From NCBI GenBank assembly GCA_907163345.1, contig CAJQUN010000449.1, forward strand, positions 62,001 to 126,000: a stretch of DNA of 64,000 nucleotides, given 5' to 3'. This document shows, piece after piece, positions 1-9,115 of the stretch (positions are counted from its first letter, which is position 1; the number at the start of each line of letters is the position of its first letter). The stretch is from Haberlea rhodopensis (Eukaryota; Streptophyta; Magnoliopsida; Lamiales; Gesneriaceae). The notes beneath the pieces are model-generated. The model worked only from the letters and a program-made list of their open reading frames with translations, had not been told where the DNA came from and made no database searches. The position numbers and the translations under genes are program-made.

Positions 1-671
1 TTTATAAGTTGTGTATGATGTTTATAAGATGTCTACGTGTTTATAAGATGTCTACGATGTCTATTTGTGGTAAGATGCCACGGGGTAAGATGCCCCACAT
101 GGTAAGAGGTCATGCGATACTATTTGTGGTAAGATGCCACGGGGTAAGATGCCCCACATGGTAAGAGGCCATGCGATACTATTTGTGGTAAGATGCCACG
201 GGGTAAGATGCCCCACATGGTAAGAGGCCATGCAATGTTTATAATGTGGTAAGATGCCACAGGGTAAGATGCCCATATGCATGATTATGAATCAGGGACA
301 ACGATAAGAAGTTAATGAATAACCAGCATATTTACTTAACCAATGTTTCATTCATTTACGATGATGTTTTATGATGTTGAATGAGATTGTATATGCTTAT
401 GATGTGTTGTCCCTGTAGGTACGCTTTTGGACTAAAGGACTAAGGGGTCGGGTTGAGGCAGTGAGCTACGAAGAACACAGGAATGTACTAGGAGTAGTAT
501 AAATCTAAACATGGACATTCTTTTGGAAGTGTAACGAATTTATTTTTGAAGTCCTTTATTTTGTCCTGTAATTCTGATAGCTCATGTAACAACCAGAACC
601 TTAGAATGTTATTAATGCATGATTAGTCCTTCTTTGTCTATTAATCACTGTTAAGGTGGGAAGACCCCACA
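1..671 (+). mobile_element. 3' part of a Tekay-type gypsy LTR, cut by the window edge
   Basis: The segment matches the last part of the LTR at 1653-3771. It has the same hairpin array, the same CAGGGACAAC (293-302) and GTTGTCCCTG (406-415) pair, the TACTAGGAGTAG-TATAAAT motif near 495, and the terminal GACCCCACA ending at 671. No primer-binding site follows; the next sequence is an unrelated relic on the other strand, so this is either a solo LTR or the remains of an element whose body lies to the left. It is clearly diverged from the 1653-3771 LTR, so it is a separate and older copy. Confidence 0.85.
61..282 (+). repeat. 59-bp tandem array of three-hairpin units
   Basis: There are about 3.8 copies of a 59-bp unit. 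Each unit carries three short inverted repeats sharing the loop TAAGATG or TAAGAGG: GTGG/CCAC, GGGG/CCCC and CATGG/CCATG. At 3061-3346 the third stem is TATGG/CCATA, so both arms differ together between the two arrays. Open frames across it are an artefact of the repeat. Confidence 0.9.
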
Positions 672-1418
672 ATGTGTCACCTTTCTATCCTACTGCCAAG
701 ATCTCCCTAATAGTAGGTGTCCCGTCTGAATTGGTACCACATCGCAAAGAGCTTCATCTCTGTATTTCCCAATCGAAAGGATATCAACACCTGTTTTGTA
801 ACATTTGCTTCCCCACAATCATTTAACCACTGCAACTTATATGACCTAGGATGTTTAGTGTAGGCAACCCCAACTTCTCAATAAGCAATGTACTAGCAAC
901 ATTCGTACAACTACCCCCATCAATGATCAAATGTCAAACTTTCTCGTTTATGTGGCAACGAGTATGAAAATGTTTTCATGCTGCACTTCCTCATCCTCCT
1001 TCACGTGCATAGTCAATGCTCTACGAGCCACAAATAACTATCCTTCCACAGCATACTCATTCTCACACTCTGCACCCTCTGATGATGTTTATGAGTTGTT
1101 TTCTTCCCCACTTTCAGAATCTATCTCTCCATCTTCCAGCAGTATCATGACAAGCTTATTAGGACACTGAGATGCAATGTGTCATCACCCCAAACATCTA
1201 AAGCACTTAATGTCTCTATTCTTCTCTTGGGCTCCATCCACTGGTTTCTTACCCTTATCAACCACAGTATCTTTCCCTTTTGGTGTTTCAAATTTATGTT
1301 TCCCAAATGATTTATCAAGTCCCTTATTCAAACCAGGTTTAAAAGATGTACCTGAAGTTGAGCTAACCTTAGTTACGTTACGCCTTCGAATCTGCCTCTC
1401 AACTTTTATAGGCATTGT
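672..1418 (-). pseudogene. Relic of gag-protease from a non-Tekay gypsy element
   Basis: Read on the minus strand, about 1415 to 1185 gives a lysine-rich stretch leading into a CFRC zinc-knuckle start. Two stop codons follow, then HIASQCPN (the second half of the knuckle) and an acidic tail. Further on, about 935 to 890 reads LIIDGGSCTNVAS, an aspartic-protease active-site region, and then protease-like sequence broken by stops to about 675. This order is the gag C-terminus plus PR of a Ty3/gypsy element. The knuckle and DGGS-type protease differ from the Tekay proteins elsewhere in the window, so it is a different lineage (Reina-like is a guess). It is flanked by Tekay sequence on both sides with no LTR of its own. 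Confidence 0.6.
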
Positions 1419-1652
1419 GCGGTTTGGTATGCGCGGGAAATTGTCTCCGAGGTATGTGTGACCATTTGAGATCTTATAGTGAATTGGTACCTTGGTTACC
1501 GTTTGGTTTTGCCACCTTCATTGTCCGGTATCCATGACGTATTCCATGTATCTATGTTGCGGAAATATGAGCCGGATCCGTCACATGTGTTGCAGTCTTC
1601 TGAAGTACAATTAGATTCTGATGTGTCCTAGGTGGATCGGCCAGTCAGGATT
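1419..1652 (+). pseudogene. Tekay pol 3' end of element H, left part
   Basis: The segment reads VRFGMRGKLSPRYV and then, after a frameshift, HDVFHVSMLRKYEPDPSHVLQSSEVQLDSDVS, a stop (TAG) and VDRPVRI. This is the linker between integrase and the C-terminal chromodomain-like region of a Tekay polyprotein. It stops at 1652, where a full element with LTRs is inserted. The reading resumes at 6883 with the expected next residues, so 1419-1652 and 6883-7075 were once contiguous. The 5' part of this polyprotein is missing: the fragment abuts the reverse-strand gag relic. Confidence 0.8.
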
Positions 1653-2559
1653 TGTAATACCCCTGAAATTTCATGTAATTATGTGCTATGATGATGATTT
1701 ACGATGTGTTTAAGAGGGTTGTGGTGCATTTAATTGGGGGCTATGATTATGTTATGATGATATGATGTGGGAAGCATGTTAAGTGTTTTAGAGGATGTAT
1801 TAATTAAATAAAGATGAAAAATATCGAGTTAGGATGTTTTAATGCATCGTGCTAAATACCGGGGCACAACTAAACACCACATGGCACCCCAACCACACCA
1901 CCCCACCCCCCAATCACTCGGCCACCTCACCCCTCCCCCACTTGTTCAACCCATACCCCCACTTGCCCAACCCATGCTACCACTCATTTCTTCCAATCAA
2001 CCTCCATCTCCTTCTCTCCTCCTCCTCTCCTCCATTTTTGTCCCAGAATAAGCTGCATTAAGGCAAGGAAAAGCTTGGTAAAAGTGTTCAAAGTCCTTGC
2101 AAAAAGAGGAGCAAGAAGAGGGGTAAGGATGGGTACTCTGTTTTTCGGAGTCATTGGTTAAGTTTGGGTTTTGTTGAGTTGTTTTCATGCATGCTAGTAT
2201 AGGTTTTGGAGAAACCTTGGTATGGGTACTTACATGAAAGTATTATCTAGCCATTACCATGTTTGCTCGAGCATATTACATGTATATGTAATAGATTTCT
2301 AGTTATGAAAGTATATGCTCGAAAATCTGGGCAAGATGATAAGTGCCCTATTTTCTGGGAATTTGGATGGGTATTGAAGTTTATGATGATGTTTTGATAC
2401 ATGCTAGCTTAGGTCTTGTAGAACCTTTGATTTAAGTACCTACATGGAAGTTTTATGAAGTTCCTAGCATGTTTGTTTGAGCAAGTATGATGTGTTATGA
2501 AGTAGTTTTGATGCCATGAAATGAGGTGCTCAAAAATCTGGAGAAGTCCCGATTTTTTA

Positions 2560-2785
2560 GAGCGCTCGATCGATCGAGATTCTGGTCCCGATCGATCGAG
2601 CGAGGCAGAAAGTTTAAAGCATGGTTTGAATTTCAGGTGCCGATCGATCGAAGGATTTTCCGATCGATCGGTGAAGCTCCTCGATCGATCGGTAAGGAGA
2701 TTTCGATCGATCGATCGAGGCAGAAGTTGGGCACTATTTTTATGCTTTCTCGATCGATCGAGACATGGGTTCCGATCGATTGAGA
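2560..2785 (+). repeat. Cluster of CGATCGATCG palindromes
   Basis: About nine copies of the self-complementary core GATCGATC occur in roughly 225 bp, spaced about 20-45 bp apart. Flanks often extend the palindrome symmetrically (CTCGATCGATCGAG, CCGATCGATCGG). Sequence between the cores is unrelated to the core, so this is a spaced set and not a microsatellite. The same position in the 3' LTR (5680-5890) has the same set with small changes. Confidence 0.85.
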
Positions 2786-3060
2786 GAGGCAGAATCTTGG
2801 CAAAAGTTTTTAATCGTTTTATTTTGACAATGATTCATGTTATGGTATCTAATATGATATGTTGTGGTTATGTAGAACCATCCCAGGTACCAGCACAGTC
2901 AAGGAGATAAAGTCTGTTGACTCCTCCTCCTTTTGAAAAGGTACGTAAGAGACGTACGGGCATCGAACGGTAAAACACATCCCTACATTATGACTATGCT
3001 TTTATCGCATGAGTATTTATGATGAAATGATGATGTTTATAAGACGTTTATATATTCATA

Positions 3061-3346
3061 CGATGTTTATTATGTGGTAAGATGCCACGGGGTAAGATGC
3101 CCATATGGTAAGAGGCCATACGATGTTTATTATGTGGTAAGATGCCACGGGGTAAGATGCCCATATGGTAAGAGGCCATACGATGTTTATTATGTGGTAA
3201 GATGCCACGGGGTAAGATGCCCATATGGTAAGAGGCCATACGATGTTTATTATGTGGTAAGATGCCACAGGGTAAGATGCCCATATGGTAAGAGGTCATA
3301 CGATGTTTATGATGTGGTAAGATGCCACAGGGTAAGATGCCCATAT
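3061..3346 (+). repeat. 60-bp tandem array of three-hairpin units
   Basis: There are four full copies and one partial copy of an exact 60-bp unit. Each unit holds GTGG-TAAGATG-CCAC, GGG-TAAGATG-CCC and TATGG-TAAGAGG-CCATA: three inverted repeats with different stems and nearly the same loop. The corresponding array in the 3' LTR is at 6166-6451. Confidence 0.93.
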
Positions 3347-3773
3347 GCATGAATATGAATCAGGGACAACAAAAAGAAGTTAACGAATAACCAGCATGTT
3401 TACTTAACCAAGATTTCATGCATTTACTGTGATGTTTTTATGATGTTAAGTAAAATTGTATATGCTCATGATGTGTTGTCCCTGTAGGTACACTTTTGGA
3501 CTGAAGGGGCTAAGGGTCGGGTTGAAGCTGTGAGCTACAAGGATGCAAGATGCATAGGATTCTGTTTATGTTTAGTATCTACTCTAGGAGTAGTATAAAT
3601 CTAAAACGTTAGCATTCTTGTTTAGGAATGTATCCATTAAATTACGAAGTTTTTATTTTGGCCTGTAATCCTATCAGCTCACGTAACAACCGGAACCCTA
3701 AAACCTTATAAAATGCATATTTAGTTCAATTTATATGTTATTAATCACTGTCAAGGTGGGAAGACCCCACATT

Positions 3774-3796
3774 AGTGGTATCAGCGCAGTGGTTAG
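3774..3796 (+). other. Primer-binding site (initiator tRNA-Met type), mutated
   Basis: TGGTATCAGCGCAGTGGTT lies just inside the 5' LTR. The canonical TGGTATCAGAGC, complementary to the 3' end of plant initiator tRNA-Met, has one change (A to C). Confidence 0.85.
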
Positions 3797-3806
3797 ATAA
3801 CCCCAT

Positions 3807-4723
3807 ATGTATATACGGGATGTGGTAAGATTGTATGGTATTCCAGTCTCGATAGTGTCTGACAGAGACCCGAGGTTCACTTCACATTTCTGGGAGGGTC
3901 TCCAAACAGCTTTGGGCACAGAGGTGAGACTGAGTACGGCCTATCACCCTCAGACAGACGGTCAGATGGAGCGTACCATTCAGACGCTCGAGGACATGTT
4001 AAGGGCATGTGTGTTGGAGTTTGATACTCCGTGGAAGGATTCACTGGCACTGGTGGAGTTCTCCTATAATAACAGTTACCAAGCGAGCGTTCAAATGGCA
4101 CCTTTTGAAGCTCTGTATGGACGACGATGTAGGTTACCGCTGTATTGGGAGGACTTGACTAGCAAAGCCGTCGGAGGACCGGATATGATCAAGGACATGG
4201 AAGGTAAGATAAAGTTGATACGCCAAAAGATGAAAGCGGCCAAGGATAGGCAAGCAGCCTATGCCAATAAGCGGCGACGACCGCTGGAATTCCAGTTAGG
4301 AGACAAGGTCTTCTTAAAGATCTCACCCTTCAGGGGTGTGGTTCGGTTTGGTATGCGGGAAAGTTATCTCCGAGGTATGTTGGGCCATATGAAGTTTTGC
4401 AGCGTATCGGTACTTTGGCCTACCGTTTGGCACTACCGCCATCCCTGTTTGGCATACACGATGTTTTCCACGTTTCTATGTTGCGGAAGTATGAGCCAAA
4501 CCCGTCTCATATCTTACAGCCTACTGAAGTTCAGTTAGACTCAGATGTGTCCTACGTGGAACGACCAATCAAGATTCTGGATCGAGAGGATCGCAGATTA
4601 CGAAGCAAAGTTATACCGATGGTCAAAGTTCAGTGGGATCGTCGGGGTGTCGAGGAGGCTACGTGGGAGACGGAAGGGCATATGGTGCAGCACTATCCAG
4701 AACTATTCTCTGGTATGTTTTAG
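3807..4723 (+). pseudogene. Truncated Tekay integrase C-terminus and chromodomain-like tail
   Basis: It begins inside integrase (YIRDVVRLYGIPVSIVSDRDPRFTSHFW in part), keeps STAYHPQTDG and the following E (QMERTIQTLEDML), then the linker with KAAKDRQAAYANKRRRPLEF. A frameshift near 4350 moves the reading into the frame of HVSMLRKYEPNPSH. The tail VKVQWDRRGVEEATWETEGHM...YPELF is the chromodomain-like end typical of chromoviruses. The first catalytic Asp and the zinc-binding region of integrase are absent, as are all upstream domains, so no enzyme can be made. The first codons follow the primer site almost directly, marking the deletion junction at about 3800. Confidence 0.9.
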
Positions 4724-4734
4724 TGATGCATGTG

Positions 4735-4770
4735 GATTTCGAGGACGAAATCTTATAAGTAGGGGAGTAA
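4735..4770 (+). other. Pre-PPT hairpin and polypurine tract
   Basis: GATTTCGAGGACGAAATC (4735-4752) is a perfect 7-bp hairpin. It precedes the purine-rich AAGTAGGGGAGTAA that abuts the 3' LTR start at 4771. Tekay copies and the LARD in this window carry the same arrangement. Confidence 0.8.
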
Positions 4771-6877
4771 TGTAATACCCCCAAAATGTCATGTAATTAT
4801 GTGCTATGATGATGATTTACGATGTGTTTAAGAGGGTTGTGGTGCATTTAATTGGGGGCTATGATTATGTTATGATGATATGATGTGGGAAGCATGTTGA
4901 GTGTTTTAGAGGATGTATTAATTAAATAAAGATGAAAAATATCGAGTTAGGATGTTTTAATGCACCGTGCTAAATACCGGGGCACAACTAAACACCACAT
5001 GGCACCCCAACCACACCACCCACCCCCCAATCACTCGGCCACCTCACCCCTCCCCCACTTGTTCAACCCATACCCCCACTTGCCCAACCCATGCTACCAC
5101 TCATTTCTTCCAATCAACCTCCATCTCCTTCTCTCCTCCTCCTCTCCTCCATTTTCATCCCAGAATAAGCTGCCTTAAGGCAAGGAAAAGCTTGGTAAAA
5201 GTGTTCAAAGTCCTTGCAAAAAGAGGAGCAAGAAGAGGGGTAAGGATGGGTACTCTGTTTTTCGGAGTCTTTGGTTAAGTTTGGGTTTTGTTGAGTTGTT
5301 TTCATGCATGCTAGTATAGGTTTGGGAGAAACCTTGGTATGGGTACTTACATGAAAGTATTATGTAGCTATTAGCATGTTTGCTCGAGCATATTACATGT
5401 TTTATGTAATAGATTTCTAGTTATGAAAGTATATGCTCGAAAATCTGGGCAAGATGATAAGTGCCCTGTTTTCTGGGAATTTGGATGAGTATTGAAGTTT
5501 ATGATGATGTTTTGATACATGCTAGCTTAGGTCTTGTAGAACCTTTGATAAGTACCGACATGGAAGTTTTATGAAGTTCCTAGCATGTTTGTTTGAGCAA
5601 GTATGATGTGTTATGAAGTAGTTTTGATGCCATGAAATGAGGTGCTCAAAAATCTGGAGAAGTCCCGATTTTTCAGAGCGCTCGATCGATTGAGATTCTG
5701 GTCCCGATCGATCGAGCGAGGCAGAAAGTTTAAAGCATAGTTTGAATTTCAGGTGCCGATCGATCGAAGGATTTTCCGATCGATCGGTGAAGCTCCTCGA
5801 TCGATCGGTAAGGAGATTTCGATCGATCGGTCGAGGCAGAAGTTGGGCACTATTTTTATGCATCGAGAAATGGGTTCCGATCGATCGAGAGAGGCAGAAT
5901 CTTGGCAAAAGTTTTTAATCGTTTTATTTTGACAATGATTCATGTTATGGTATCTAATATGATATGTTGTGGTTATGTAGAACCATCTCAGGTACCAGCA
6001 CAGTCAAGGAGACAAAGTCTGTTGACTCCTCCTCCTTTTGAAAAGGTACGTAAGAGACGTACGGGCATCGAACGGTAAAACACATCCCTACATTACGACT
6101 ATGCTTTTATCGCATGAGTATTTATGATGAAATGATGATGTTTATAAGACGTTTATATATTCATACGAAGTTTATTATGTGGTAAGAGTGCCACGGGGTA
6201 AGATGCCCATATGGTAAGAGGCCATACGATGTTTATTATGTGGTAAGATGCCACGGGGTAAGATGCCCATATGGTAAGAGGCCATACAATGTTTATTATG
6301 TGGTAAGATGCCACGGGGTAAGATGCCCATATGGTAAGAGGCCATACGATGTTTATTATGTGGTAAGATGCCATAGGGTAAGATGTCCATATGGTAAGAG
6401 GCCATACGATGTTTATGATGTGGTAAGATGCCACAGGGTAAGATGCCCATATATATGAATATGAATCAGGGACAACAAAAAGAAGTTAACGAATAACCAG
6501 CATGTTTACTTAACCAAGATTTCATGCATTTACTGTGATGTTTTTATGATGTTAAGTAAAATTGTATATGCTCATGATGTGTTGTCCCTGTAGGTACACT
6601 TTTGGACTGAAGGGGCTAAGGGTCGGGTTGAAGCTGTGAGCTACAAGGATGCAAGATGCATAGGATTCTGTTTATGTTTAGTATCTACTCTAGGAGTAGT
6701 ATAAATCTAAAACGTTAGCATTCTTGTTTAGGAATGTATCCATTAAGTTACGAAGTTTTTATTTTGGCCTGTAATCCTATCAGCTCACGTAACAACCGGA
6801 ACCCTAAAACCTTATAAAATGCATGTTTAGTTCAATTTATATGTTATTAATCACTGTCAAGTTGGGAAGACCCCACA
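4771..6877 (+). mobile_element. 3' LTR of the deleted Tekay element
   Basis: It is nearly identical to 1653-3771 with a few substitutions and short indels. It contains the GATC palindromes (5680-5890), GTACGTAAGAGACGTAC (6046-6062), the hairpin array (6166-6451), CAGGGACAACA (6467-6477) with TGTTGTCCCTG (6580-6590), and ends ACCCCACA. It is followed by the duplication GGATT. Confidence 0.93.
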
Positions 6878-6882
6878 GGATT

Positions 6883-7075
6883 CTGGATAGATGGCAGACT
6901 TTGGAACAAGGTGATACCGATGGTCAAGGTTCAATGGGATCGCAGGGGTGTCGAGGAGGCCACGTGGGAGACGGAGCGGCATATGGTGCAGCCCTACCCT
7001 GAACTATTTTCTGGTATGTGATTTATGTTTAGTTTCGGATTGGTAAGTGCATGCGATTTCGAGGGCGAAATCTTA
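6883..7075 (+). pseudogene. Tekay pol 3' end of element H, right part
   Basis: It continues the reading broken at 1652: a damaged ILDR-like stretch, then KVIPMVKVQWDRRGVEEATWETERHM and YPELFSGM, the chromodomain-like tail. The pre-PPT hairpin GATTTCGAGGGCGAAATC lies at 7055-7072. The tract AAGTATGGGAGTAT (7077-7090) is one base off the usual AAGTAGGGGAGTAT. Confidence 0.85.
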
Positions 7076-7821
7076 TAAGTATGGGAGTATTGTGATATCC
7101 CCGAAATAATTATATGCGTTTGGGCATTAAATTGTGTTTATGTGGTATTTATGGTGTTATTTAATTTAGTGTTGGAATTAATTATTTTGGTGGAATGCTT
7201 AGTCACATTGCGGGTGTGACCTGGTAATGCATTTCAGGGTGCATGTGATGCATGTTGGGGAAGTTGATTCATGCATGATTTATTTGTGGTGGGTAATAAT
7301 TTTTGGGTAAAGCATGTTTTGATTGGAGTTTTGGTGCATCATTGGAAATGATTTTAAAATATCAAGTTAGGAATATTTTGTAACATCATGCTAATTAATG
7401 GGGTACCTAGTTATTTTAAAAACCAACTTATATCCCATTACCTCACCCCTCACATCACTTTTATCAAACAACTCTCCCAACCCTTCCAAACCCACTTTCA
7501 CGCCTGAAACAATGAAAGGAAGGGGAAAGTTTGCAAAAATCTTGGTTGCTTGATTTCTTGGTGAGATTTGAAGCCCAATAGAGGTATAGGTTCCTCCTTG
7601 TTATTTTATGAGGTTTGGTTATGAAATGGGTTTGTATTTTGGGGAAATAAAATGGGTTGTTTGGGTATATGGTATTTTTGGTTGGGTTTTGGTTTATGTT
7701 GTTGTTGATGGTTGTTTTAGATTAATATTGGTGTCTTTAATGTTTTGGGTTGAGTTGTTTTGAGTTTAATGTGGTTTGGTTCTGTACATGAAAATTGCTA
7801 TTTCTCGCATTTACAGAGCTT

Positions 7822-7990
7822 CACGATCGATCGAGCATGATTTTTGATCGATCGAGATGAACTCCTGATCGATCGAGGCGATTTCTCGATCGATCGATGT
7901 GGACATCTCGATCGATCGAGAAGGAAAGCAAGGTGTTGGGCGCCTGGTGGTTAGCTCGCGATCGATCGATCGCAAGGGCCGATAGATCGC
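7822..7990 (+). repeat. GATCGATC palindrome cluster in the H LTR
   Basis: Six or so GATCGATC cores have flanks such as TCGATCGATCGA, spaced 15-50 bp apart. They lie at the same relative position as the clusters in the other Tekay LTRs. Confidence 0.8.
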
Positions 7991-8211
7991 GAGTCTTAAA
8001 AATGTGGCATTTTGGATTTTTGGTTATTTTGTGGGATTTTTGGTATCAGACTATTATTGGCTTCTAATATTGGTTTGTCTGAATGTGTAGAACCATCTCA
8101 GGTGGCCACACAACCTAGAAGATAAAGTCCCACGACACACCACATTTTGGTACAAAGGTAAGTAGTGAGACATACGGGCATCGGACGGTAAAATGTATTT
8201 TTACGTATTGG

Positions 8212-8350
8212 ATTATGCATTTTGATTGCATATATTTGTTGGTCTATGCATTGTGGTTGCATACATACATTGGTTATGCATTGTGGTTGCATACTTGAAT
8301 TTGGTTATGCATTATGGTTGCATACACTCATTGGATGCATTGGTGCATAT
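8212..8350 (+). repeat. Tandem TATGCA/TGCATA hairpins
   Basis: There are five consecutive inverted repeats. Four have the 6-bp stem TATGCA/TGCATA with 7-nt loops (TTTTGAT, TTGTGGT, TTGTGGT, TTATGGT); the fifth is ATGCA-TTGG-TGCAT. Loops vary while stems stay perfect. Confidence 0.85.
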
Positions 8351-8384
8351 GATTGTAAGTCAAGATTATATTATAGTGATGAAG

Positions 8385-8585
8385 AATACTTGCCGCCAGT
8401 GGCGTAGCGATGTGAATACTTGCCGCTGTCATACCGTAGCGATGAGAGAATAATTGCCGCTAATATGAAGCGAAGAACACGACCGCTGTCATATTATAGC
8501 GAGGGATATTATTGCCGCTGGTATTGTCTAAGCGAGGGGCATTTCCCCTGTCATGTTAACACGAGGGGTATTATGCCACTGATAT
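8385..8585 (+). repeat. Series of AGCG/CGCT hairpins
   Basis: Successive inverted repeats are TAGCG/CGCTA (from about 8432), AGCG/CGCT (about 8471 and 8498) and AGGGG/CCCCT (about 8535). Loop sequences differ. The block occupies the place of the 60-bp arrays in the type A LTRs. Confidence 0.7.
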
Positions 8586-9092
8586 AATAAGACTTGGAAA
8601 TTGGATATGGTATTCATGGAAGTATGCATGTCATGACATACATTATTGGTGTTATAATCTATTGATTATGATTGTGGTACAGGAACAATCAAAGGGAGCA
8701 TTAAATGTATTAAATATAGGAAGTGATTCACATTTATCTATATTACAATTATATTATTGTGAATATGGTTTGTTACATACTCATGGGTTTGGGGTTGTTC
8801 CTGTAGGTACATTTTGGCAGGAAGGGCTAAGGACGGGTTGATGCGTGTGCTAGTGATGAGTGCTTTTGGTATAGCAGATCATGATTCTTTTGTATAGTCT
8901 CTACTCTAGGAGTAGCGTAAAGCTATAGGATTAACTTTCATTGTTTGGGAATATAATTAATCGTTTTGGAATTTTATTTTGGTACTGTAATCTTAATAGG
9001 TCGGGCATCAACACGAAATTTTTATACTCTGATTATACATGCTTAGTTCTTATTGTAACTAAATCTACACTTAAGGAACTAGGGTCCTTACA

Positions 9093-9115
9093 AGTGAGAT
9101 TGAGTACAACGTATC
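9093..9115 (+). pseudogene. 23-bp integrase shard between two LTRs
   Basis: GTGAGATTGAGTACAACGTAT matches the Tekay integrase stretch encoding EVRLSTAYH (compare 3922-3945). It is all that remains between the 3' LTR of H and the 5' LTR of G, suggesting that both were inserted in, or rearranged within, an older Tekay copy. Confidence 0.5.

Larger units (their letters stand above)
1653..3771 (+). mobile_element. 5' LTR of the deleted Tekay element
   Basis: It starts TGTAATACCCC and ends ACCCCACA. Landmarks in order: GCTAAATACCGG at about 1850 (aligning with the TATA region of the LARD LTR, but a weak TATA itself), a C-rich stretch to 2040, a possible splice donor AGGGGTAAGG near 2118, GATC palindromes (2560-2785), the GTACGTAAGAGACGTAC hairpin (2941-2957), the hairpin array (3061-3346), the CAGGGACAACA/TGTTGTCCCTG pair (3361-3371 and 3474-3484), and a CTACTCTAGGAGTAG hairpin followed by TATAAAT near 3580-3600. 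If transcription starts after 1850, most of the LTR is transcribed leader. That start is inferred, not shown. Confidence 0.9.
1653..6877 (+). mobile_element. Internally deleted Tekay/Del gypsy element, complete ends
   Basis: Two near-identical LTRs (1653-3771, 2119 bp; 4771-6877, 2107 bp) flank only 999 bp of interior. The insertion carries a perfect 5-bp target duplication GGATT (1648-1652 and 6878-6882). The interior keeps a primer-binding site, the last third of integrase, the chromodomain-like tail and a polypurine tract; gag, protease, RT and RNase H are gone. It sits inside the pol end of element H in the same orientation. Retained ends plus loss of the coding core is the usual form of a deletion derivative that could have been mobilised in trans, although deletion after insertion is equally possible. 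Confidence 0.93.
7091..9092 (+). mobile_element. 3' LTR of Tekay element H (type B)
   Basis: It begins TGTGATATCCCCG right after the polypurine tract and ends GGTCCTTACA (2002 bp). It keeps the Tekay LTR order: GATC palindromes (7822-7990), a decayed GTACG-type hairpin near 8157, hairpin arrays (8212-8585), ACAGGAACAA (8679-8688) pairing with TTGTTCCTGT (8795-8804), and CTACTCTAGGAGTAG near 8902. Its array sequence is unrelated to that of the 1653-3771 LTR. The matching 5' LTR is not in the window. Confidence 0.88.

Noticed and set aside
61..282. CRISPR-like array
   Set aside because: Whole 59-60 bp units repeat without unique spacers, inside plant LTRs, and no cas genes exist.
1185..1415. 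Minus-strand 76-codon frame as an independent gene
   Set aside because: It is the C-terminal part of a gypsy gag with stops directly after, best read as part of the 672-1418 relic.
2521..2910. Open frames rich in DRSIDRS or RSIER peptides
   Set aside because: Translation of the GATCGATC palindrome clusters; not conserved as protein between LTR copies.
3048..3352. Long open frames on both strands with repeating MGILPCGILPH or RCPYGKRPYDV peptides
   Set aside because: They exist only because a stop-free 60-bp (20-codon) unit is repeated; they occur in several frames and both strands inside LTRs and have no start context or homology.
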